DNA from: Rhizomys pruinosus
Lineage: Eukaryota; Chordata; Mammalia; Rodentia; Spalacidae
NCBI GenBank assembly: GCA_009823505.1
Contig: VZQC01007061.1
Location: forward strand, 1,146,539 to 1,210,538
Reading direction: 5' to 3'
DNA length: 64,000 bases
Shown here: positions 58,402 through 64,000 of the stretch, one piece after another
Position numbering within the stretch: the first letter of the stretch is position 1
How the letters are laid out: every line of letters starts with the position of its first letter
Program-made: the position numbers and the translations under genes
Notes under the pieces: generated by a model
The model's input: the letters and a program-made list of their open reading frames with translations, nothing else
Database searches by the model: none
What the model was told of the DNA's origin: nothing

Positions 58402-58597
58402 CTGGGGAGGACTGCAGCAGGTGGCAGGGGTCACTCCCCGAGTGCATGTGCTGGGGAGGACTGCAGCGGGTGGCAGGGGCCACTCCCCGAGTGCATGTGC
58501 TGGGGAGGACTGCAGCGGGTGGCAGGGGCCACTCCCCGAGTGCATGTGCTGGGGAGGACTGCAGCAGGTGGCAGGGGTCACTCCCCGAGTGCATGTG
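58402..58597. repeat. 49-bp minisatellite, 4 copies, intron 3
   Basis: Copies start at 58402, 58451, 58500 and 58549, exactly 49 bp apart. Each begins CTGGGGAGGACTGCAGC and ends GAGTGCATGTG, with only A/G and C/T variants (copies 1 and 4 share variants; 2 and 3 share others). Because 49 is not a multiple of 3, all frames stay open, which creates long spurious ORFs on both strands. Confidence 0.97.
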
Positions 58598-59437
58598 CAA
58601 ACTCTGTTTCTGTGACCACATGCCTCCACAGGCCTGTGTGTTCCCTGCTCCCTGCACTCTGGGGAGAGGGTTGTCTGGTGCTCTCCCAAGGCTGGACATG
58701 GCATGGGTCATGTGTGACCTGCAAGGATGCTTACCATTCGTGGGAAAGAGCTGAGGGAACTTGGAGGAGGAAAGGGCAGAGAGAGCCTCGGGCGGCTGGG
58801 CACTGGCAGGCATTCCTTCCTGGGAGGCTGGCTGCCGGAAGAGGCCCAGCCCTGGTGACCCTTCCCTATCCCAGCTCTGATTTGGGAGCCACTCCCCACT
58901 GTCACTTGTCACCTTCTACTGACAGTTCTTGAGTGCCATCCCTTGGGGGATGGGGTGTCTTAATTCCTGTGTCCCAGATAGATATTATTTGAATTTATAT
59001 CATATATGCACATAGTGACATGTGAGGATTTTAACTGCAAGCTTTGACAAATGTATAAGCTTATTTCAGTAACACTCCATGAAACATAGAGCATATTGAT
59101 GTCACTCTGGAATGTCCTTTGTGTTTCCTATGACCAGTCACCACTCCTACAGCCATCCTGCTGTGATTTCTGTCACTTTTGTAAGCTCCAGGTTGGCATA
59201 TTTCTGTACCCCCTGCTACGTGTAGCTGGCTGTACAAGGAGGCTTGTTTAAATGATTGTAGAATCGAGGTCTTCAGCAATTAGCCACTCACCTATCCACT
59301 CACTCACTCCACATATATTTAGTTAGCACCCACTATGAACTAAGTTCTGGGCTAGCACTAGAATTTAGATGTGCCTGAGGGTAAGTTCATGTGACATGCT
59401 AGTGTGCTCACAGCTAGAGGGGAGAAAGGAAGCAAAC

Positions 59438-59556
59438 AAACAAGAGGCCACAGCTGGCCTGGAACTTGCTATGTAGACCAGGATGGCCCCAGTCTCAGAG
59501 ATCTGCCTGCTCTGCTTCCTGAATGCTATAATTAAAGGTGTATACAACAATGACTG
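59438..59556 (-). mobile_element. B1-like SINE fragment
   Basis: cacagctggcctggaacttg through aattaaaggtgtatac, reverse of the B1 body; the tail half is missing. Confidence 0.75.
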
Positions 59557-59565
59557 TCATCAACC

Positions 59566-59775
59566 CCCCCTTCTTTTGGATTTACTTTTATTTTGTATGT
59601 ATGAATGTTTTCCTTGCATGTATGTAAGTGCACGCATGCTGTACAATGCCCAGGGAGGTCAGAAGAGGGTGTTAGATCCCCTGGAACTGGAGTTATGGAC
59701 TCCATGTGGGTGCTCAGAACTGAACCCAGGTCCTCTGCAAGAGCAGCCAGTGTTCTTAATTGCTGAACCAAAACC
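59566..59775 (-). mobile_element. B2/B3-type SINE
   Basis: Reverse-oriented tRNA-derived SINE: tatgtaagtgcacgcatgct, then gaggtcagaagagggtg, then gtcctctgcaagagcagcca. The head end is eroded. Confidence 0.8.
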
Positions 59776-59784
59776 CTTTTAAAA

Positions 59785-59945
59785 TTAGGTTTAATGCCAG
59801 GCAAGGTGGTATACACCTTTAATTCTAGCACTTGGGGGGCAGAGGCAGGCAAATCTCTGTGAGTTCAAGACCACCTAGTCTACGTAGCAAGTTATAAGAC
59901 ACCTGGGGCTGTAGAGAGACCCCCGTCTCAAAGAGACCCAAAATT
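59785..59945 (+). mobile_element. B1-like SINE
   Basis: gccaggcaaggtggtataca through ccccgtctcaaagagaccc. Diverged copy. Confidence 0.85.
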
Positions 59946-60365
59946 AATTAATTTGGTTTCATCATTGTTTTGTTTTTTGGTTGGAGGTTTTTTTTTTTTT
60001 TAATCTATGTTAGGGATTAAACCCAGGAACTTCCAAATGCTAGGCAAGTTCTGCAACACAGAGTCAAACAAGTGTACTGATTCACTGTTTTGCCCAATAA
60101 GTATGCTAATTATGCACATTCAGTGTGCCTGAAGCTCAAGTAGATTCTCACCTTTGGATGATAACCCAGCATGGCACAGAAGAGCTTAGACTTTGGAGTC
60201 AATGACTGTTGGTTTGAACATTCTTTGCCTCTATCTAGATATGAGCTCTTGGACAAGCTACTAAGCAGTCTGTGAATCTATGCCTTAGTACTTTTTTTTT
60301 TACATCCAAAATGCAGAAACTAATCTCAACACCTTAGGGTTATTAGCAGGATTAAGAGTTAATAT

Positions 60366-60528
60366 GAAGCCAGGCGTGGTGGCGCACGCCTTTAATCCTA
60401 GCACTCGGGAGGCAGAGGCAGGCGGATCTTTGTGAGTTCAAGGCCAGCCTGGTCTACAGAGCGAGTTCCAGGACAGCTGGGGCTACAGGGAGACCCTGTC
60501 TTGAAAAGACCAAAAAAAAAAAAAAGAG
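60366..60528 (+). mobile_element. Young B1-like SINE inserted in MIR
   Basis: Full-length, close to the local consensus. It is flanked by a direct repeat aagagttaata (before, 60352 onward; after, 60525 onward), consistent with a target-site duplication of the MIR. Confidence 0.93.
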
Positions 60529-60621
60529 TTAATACGAAACTAGATGTGGCAGCTGATGACATAACTTTTTTCCCCATCAGATCGACCATGTTGATCTAAA
60601 AGAAAAAAAAAAAGAAAAAAA

Positions 60622-60780
60622 AGAAACTAGGTGTGGTGGTACACACTTTTAATCCCAGCACATGGGAGGCAGAGGCAAGTGCATCTCTGTGAAATGGAAG
60701 CTAGCCTTGTCTATATGAGGAACATTAGGCCATGTGGAGCTACATGGAGATCCTGTTTCAAAAAAACCAGAATAAAACAA
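60622..60780 (+). mobile_element. Old B1-like SINE
   Basis: actaggtgtggtggtacaca through gatcctgtttcaaaaaaacc. Confidence 0.8.
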
Positions 60781-60799
60781 GAGTTAATAAGAAAGAGCT

Positions 60800-61018
60800 A
60801 GGGCATGGAGAGATAGCCTAGCGGTTAAGAGCACCAACTGCTCTTGCAGAGGACCCAGGTTCGATTCCCAGCCCCCACATGGCGGCTGAGAACCGTCTTT
60901 AACTCCAGTTCCAGGGGAATCCGACACCTTCTTCGGACCTCTACAGCATTGCATGACACGGGTGCACAAACCTACATGCAGACAGTGCATTCATACACAT
61001 AAAAAATAAATATTTTTT
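60800..61018 (+). mobile_element. B2-like SINE, short-body form
   Basis: Starts gggcatggagagatagccta and ends in a cattcatacacata tail. It has a single accctccagttccag-type module (tttaactccagttccagggg) rather than two. Confidence 0.92.
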
Positions 61019-61026
61019 TTAAAAAA

Positions 61027-61228
61027 GAGAGCTGGACAGATGGCTTAGAATTTAAGGTACTTGCTCTCAGAGGGCCAGAGTTCAGTTCCCAGCACCCACA
61101 TTGTCAGCTTACAACCACCTGTCTCTAGCTCCAGGGGATCCCACTCCTCTGGCCACTGTGTGCACCACACATAAATGCACATACACATATACAGACACAC
61201 ATACATACACATAAATAATAAAAATTAA
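61027..61228 (+). mobile_element. B3/B4-type tRNA-derived SINE
   Basis: gagctggacagatggcttag, then gttcagttcccagcacccac, then a CA-rich tail. Confidence 0.75.
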
Positions 61229-61231
61229 ACC

Positions 61232-61398
61232 TTAGCCATGTGGTGGTGCATGCCTTTAATTTCAGCACTCAGGAGGCAGAGGTAGAGAGATATCTGGGAG
61301 TTCCAGGCCAGCCTGGTCTACAGAGTGAGTTCCAGGCTAGCTGGGGCTACAGGGAGACCTTGTCTCAAAAAGACAAAAATAATAAAAAAATATAGTTC
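61232..61398 (+). mobile_element. B1-like SINE
   Basis: cttagccatgtggtggtgca through gaccttgtctcaaaaagaca with an AATAA-rich tail. Confidence 0.9.
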
Positions 61399-61400
61399 AT

Positions 61401-61613
61401 GGGGCTGGAGAGAGGGCTCAGCAATTAAGCACACTGGCTGCTCTTACAGAAAACCCATGTTTGGTTCCCAGAACCTGCATAGTGACTAAAAACCATTCCC
61501 AGGGAGTCCAGTGCCCTCTTCTGACCTCCACAAGCATTGTATGACATGCAGGTACACTTACATGTACGGAGGCAATATACTCATACACATAAAATAAAAA
61601 TAATAAGTAAAAA
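61401..61613 (+). mobile_element. B2/B3-type SINE
   Basis: ggggctggagagagggctca, diverged body, tail with tactcatacacataaaat. Confidence 0.85.
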
Positions 61614-61615
61614 AA

Positions 61616-61769
61616 ATTTTTTTTGGTCTTTTTTAAGACAGGGTCTCCCTATAGCCCGAGTTGTCCTGGAACTCACTCTGTAGACCAGGCTGGCCTTGAA
61701 CTCACAGAGATCCACCTGCCTCTGCCTCCCAAGTGCTGGGATTAAAGGCATGCACCACCATGCCCCGCT
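61616..61769 (-). mobile_element. B1-like SINE
   Basis: Reverse B1 from poly-T to accaccatgccccgc. It faces the + strand B1 at 61803, forming an inverted pair. Confidence 0.93.
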
Positions 61770-61802
61770 CCATAAGTAAAATATTTTAAAAATAGTTCAT
61801 AG

Positions 61803-61960
61803 GGCCGGGCGTGGTGGTGCATGCCTTTAATCCTAGCACTTGGGAGGCAGAGACAGGTGGATCTTTGTGAGTTCAAGGCCAGCCTGGTCTACAGAGTGAG
61901 TTCCAGGATAGCTGGAGCTACAGGGAGACCCTGTCTCGAAAAGACCAAAAAAAAAAATAG
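61803..61960 (+). mobile_element. Young B1-like SINE
   Basis: gccgggcgtggtggtgcatg to tctcgaaaagacc plus A tail, flanked by the direct repeat aaatagttcatag (61790 and 61957), a clear target duplication. Confidence 0.95.
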
Positions 61961-62434
61961 TTCATAGGAGACTAGCTTGGACTCCTGCTTGGCATATAAC
62001 AAGAGTTCAGTAAGTGTTAGCTGCTACCATTAACGTTAGTATTGTTATTACTATTTAAAGTGGTCCTTTATTAAGGGCCAGAGTCGTCTGGGGACAAGAG
62101 ATGGAAAGCCCCTAATCTCTCTGTGTAAATAGCTGCTTTTAGACTCAGGAGCCTAAGCCCCACATTCCCTCTTCCTTCCTCTCTTCCTTCCACTAAGATC
62201 TCTAAGCTGTTCTCAAATGTATTCCTCTTGGCTTCCCAGATCTGCTCCTGACCTTTTATTTCTGAATGCTGGAAAGGGGGTACAGCCTTCAGCATCTCTG
62301 TAGGAAGAAAAAGAAGCCAGAGTTTCCCTTTGGCCCCTGTCCCACAAAGCCAGTGGTGCCCAGGGTAAGGGAAAGATAGCTTGCTGTGGGTCCCCTCCTC
62401 CTGTCTAAGGCTGAATATGTGTGTGTGTCCCCAG

Positions 62435-62684
62435 GTCTGTGCCCACCGCTATACCAAGGTGCTGTGGTCAGGGACAGAGGACCAGCGGCGCATGGTGGGC
62501 AAGTGCTACGTGCGGGGCAATGATCTGCAGATGGACTCCAGTGATGAGTGGCAGACCTACCATAACGAGATGTGCAACAGCAACACTGACTACTTGCAGA
62601 CCGGAATGTGCCAGCTGGGCACCAGTGGCGGCTTCACCCAGAACACTGTGTTCTTTGGCGCCCCTGGAGCTTATAACTGGAAAG
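62435..62684 (+). CDS. ITGA3: ITGA3 exon 4: beta-propeller; last exon in the window
   Basis: Acceptor gtgtccccag|GTC in phase 0. Residues 135-217 begin [13 protein letters not shown] and include [52 protein letters not shown] and GAYNWKG. C136/C158 and C181/C193 match two human disulphide pairs. [12 protein letters not shown] is the FG-GAP repeat that ends this blade. Position 207 is Phe where I remember Tyr in human and mouse. Donor AAAG|GTGGGG leaves one base of codon 218. The rest of the gene (about 830 residues, including thigh, calf, transmembrane and tail regions) lies beyond the window, so the CDS is partial. Confidence 0.96.
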
Positions 62685-62839
62685 GTGGGGGCCTGAGGGA
62701 AGAAGGAGGTGCAGAGAACAAACAGCTACTAGCAGTAAGCCACTGGGATGACCAGCCCAGACCAGTAGAAGAGACTCCTCACCTCCAGCACTGGGGTTAC
62801 AGACATGTGCTGCTGCTGTACCTGTCTTTTACTTTTTAA

Positions 62840-63128
62840 ATTCACATATATTTTATGTTTATGAGTGTCTTACCTGCATATATGTAAGTATACCATGTAT
62901 GTGCAATGTCTATGGAGGCTAGAAGACATCAGAGCCCCTACAATGAAGTTGTTAGCTGCTATGTAGGTGCTGAGAATGAAACCTAGGTCCTCTGCAAGAA
63001 CATCCAATGCTCTTAACTGCTGAGCCAGCTCTTCAGCCCCAGGGCCTGTCTTTTTATGTGGGCGCTGGGGATCTGAACTCATGCTTGCATGGCAGATACT
63101 TAACTGATTAAGCCATCTTCCCAGCTCC
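62840..63128 (-). mobile_element. Two adjacent old B3/B4-type SINEs
   Basis: 62840-63040 reads tatgtaagtataccatgtat through gctgagccagctcttcagcc. 63041-63128 repeats a second head region (ggcgctggggatctgaactc, then ttaagccatcttcccagctc). Confidence 0.7.
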
Positions 63129-63251
63129 CTACACATGTCATCTTAAGTAATCCTAAAAGACTCTGTTTTTGTTGTTGTTTGGTTTGGTTTGGTTTATTTC
63201 TTTTAGACTGAGTCTCACACTATGAAGTTACTATGTAGCATAGGCTATTTT

Positions 63252-63254
<3 letters not shown>

Positions 63255-63294
<40 letters not shown>
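63255..63294. repeat. (TG)n microsatellite
   Basis: About 18-20 TG units between a degraded B1 fragment (63165-63250) and the next B1. Confidence 0.95.
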
Positions 63295-63295
<1 letters not shown>

Positions 63296-63927
63296 TGTCT
63301 TTTTGAGACAGGGTTTCCCTGTAGCCCCAGCTGTCCTGGAACTCACTCTGTAGACCAGGCTGGCCTTGAACTCACAGAGATCCTCCTGCCTCTGTCTCCC
63401 AAGTGCTAGGATTAAAGGCATGTGCCCACCATGCCCAGCTTAAAGACTGTTCTTAGCTGCCATGTGGGTGCTGGGAATCGAACCTGGGTCCTCTGCAAGA
63501 GCAGTTGGTGCTCTTAACTGCTGAGCCATTTCTCCAGCCCCGTATTGGTCTTTTCGAGACAGGGTCTCCCTATAGCCCTAGCTGTCCTGAAACTCACTCT
63601 GTAGACCAAGCTGGCCTTGACCTCATAAAGATCCACCTGCCTCTGCCTCCAGAGTTCTAGGATTAAAGGTGTGTGCCACCACGCCTGGCTCTAGGTTATT
63701 CTTTTTTTTATTTTTTATTTATTTTTTTATGTGTATGAATGTACTGTCTGCATGTAGGTTTGTGCACCCGTGTGGTGCAATGCCGAAGAGGTCAGAAGAG
63801 GGCATCAGATTCCCCTGGAACTGGAGTTAAGGACTGTTCTTAGCCGCCATGTGGGTGCTGGAAATCAAACCCGGGTCCTCTGCAAGAGCAGCCAGTGCTC
63901 TTAACCGCTAGGCCATCTCTCCAGCCC
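63296..63927 (-). mobile_element. Row of four minus-strand SINEs: B1, B2 head, B1, B2
   Basis: B1 63296-63440; B2 head fragment 63441-63541 (ends ccatttctccagcccc); B1 63546-63692; full short-body B2 63693-63927 (ends ccatctctccagcccc). All lie in the same orientation. A further B1 fragment, 63935-64000, is cut by the window edge. Confidence 0.88.
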
Positions 63928-64000
63928 CAGGTTATTCTTAAACTCATAGCAATTCACCTACTTGTCTTTGCCTTCTGAGTGCTGGAATTACAAGTGTGAG

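Larger units (their letters stand above)
60170..62055 (+). mobile_element. MIR relic split by about 1.6 kb of nested SINEs
   Basis: The first part, 60170-60365, follows the MIR order: gagcttagactttggagtca, then acaagctactaagcagtctg, then gcaggattaagagttaatat. The MIR 3' end appears only at 61968-62055 (cttggcatataacaagagtt, cagtaagtgttagctgctac). Apart from about 80 bp at 60540-60620 that I cannot assign, everything between is SINE sequence, itemised separately. Confidence 0.7.
58370..62434 (+). other. ITGA3: ITGA3 intron 3
   Basis: 4.1 kb GT-AG intron. It opens with a 49-bp minisatellite, continues with about 0.8 kb of non-repeat sequence, and from 59.4 to 62.05 kb is almost all SINE. The SINEs include a MIR split by a stack of B1/B2/B4 insertions. 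The last 380 bp before exon 4 are unique. Confidence 0.92.
62685..64000 (+). other. ITGA3: ITGA3 intron 4 (5' part)
   Basis: Begins GTGGGG and runs off the window. Apart from its first 150 bp it is a tight row of minus-strand B2-, B3- and B1-type SINEs and a TG repeat. Confidence 0.88.

Noticed and set aside
58303..58932. Open frames of 122-203 codons on both strands of intron 3
   Set aside because: They owe their length to a 49-bp tandem repeat, which reads in all frames. They contain an ITGA3 exon on the + strand and show no independent domain.

Overview
This is mammalian nuclear DNA from a mouse-like (myomorph) rodent. The evidence is the dense cover of B1-like (7SL-derived) and B2-like (tRNA-derived) SINEs, B4/ID-type composites, rodent MaLR LTR elements, and rodent L1 fragments lying on older L1M, L2 and MIR relics. 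The B1 copies end in a form (GGGCTACAGGGAGACCCTGT) that I do not associate with mouse, rat or hamster. Many B2 copies carry an extra internal module. I therefore suspect a non-murine lineage but cannot name the species.

The only protein-coding gene I can support is ITGA3 (integrin alpha-3), on the + strand. Its CpG-island, TATA-less promoter lies at about 49.76-50.40 kb. Exon 1 codes from 50399, and exons 2, 3 and 4 are at 57795-57922, 58290-58369 and 62435-62684. All splice sites are canonical, the reading frame is intact across the joins, and the window stops inside intron 4. The four exons encode 217 complete codons: signal peptide, the first beta-propeller blades, one N-glycosylation sequon and three probable disulphide pairs.

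Bases 1-49.7 kb form a gene-free upstream region. In human and mouse, as I recall, the next gene upstream of ITGA3 is DLX3, but no homeobox exon is present here. The region contains: SINE clusters (0-6 kb, 8-18 kb, 26-34 kb, 44-49 kb); two structurally complete MaLR-type elements with paired LTRs, each flanked by a perfect 5-bp target duplication (9850-14120 on +; 40148-42126 on -); an ORR1-like LTR with part of its interior (21756-22113); ancient L1M 3' ends (16.5-17.36, 18.95-19.5, 30.19-31.87 kb); a younger 5'-truncated L1 carrying nested SINEs (45.37-46.92 kb); and simple and tandem repeats. Non-repeat blocks at 2.6-3.8, 6.5-9.8, 24.5-26.6, 33.2-37.4 and 42.1-44.2 kb have no coding potential that I trust. 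They are the natural places to look for regulatory DNA of ITGA3 or its upstream neighbour.

I found no novel multi-gene system. The observations most worth checking are the B2 subfamily with an internal module duplication, a clock-like stack of SINEs nested in one MIR in intron 3, a 49-bp minisatellite 32 bp past the exon 3 donor, clusters of indels in otherwise young repeats that suggest consensus errors, and single-N joins inside repeats.
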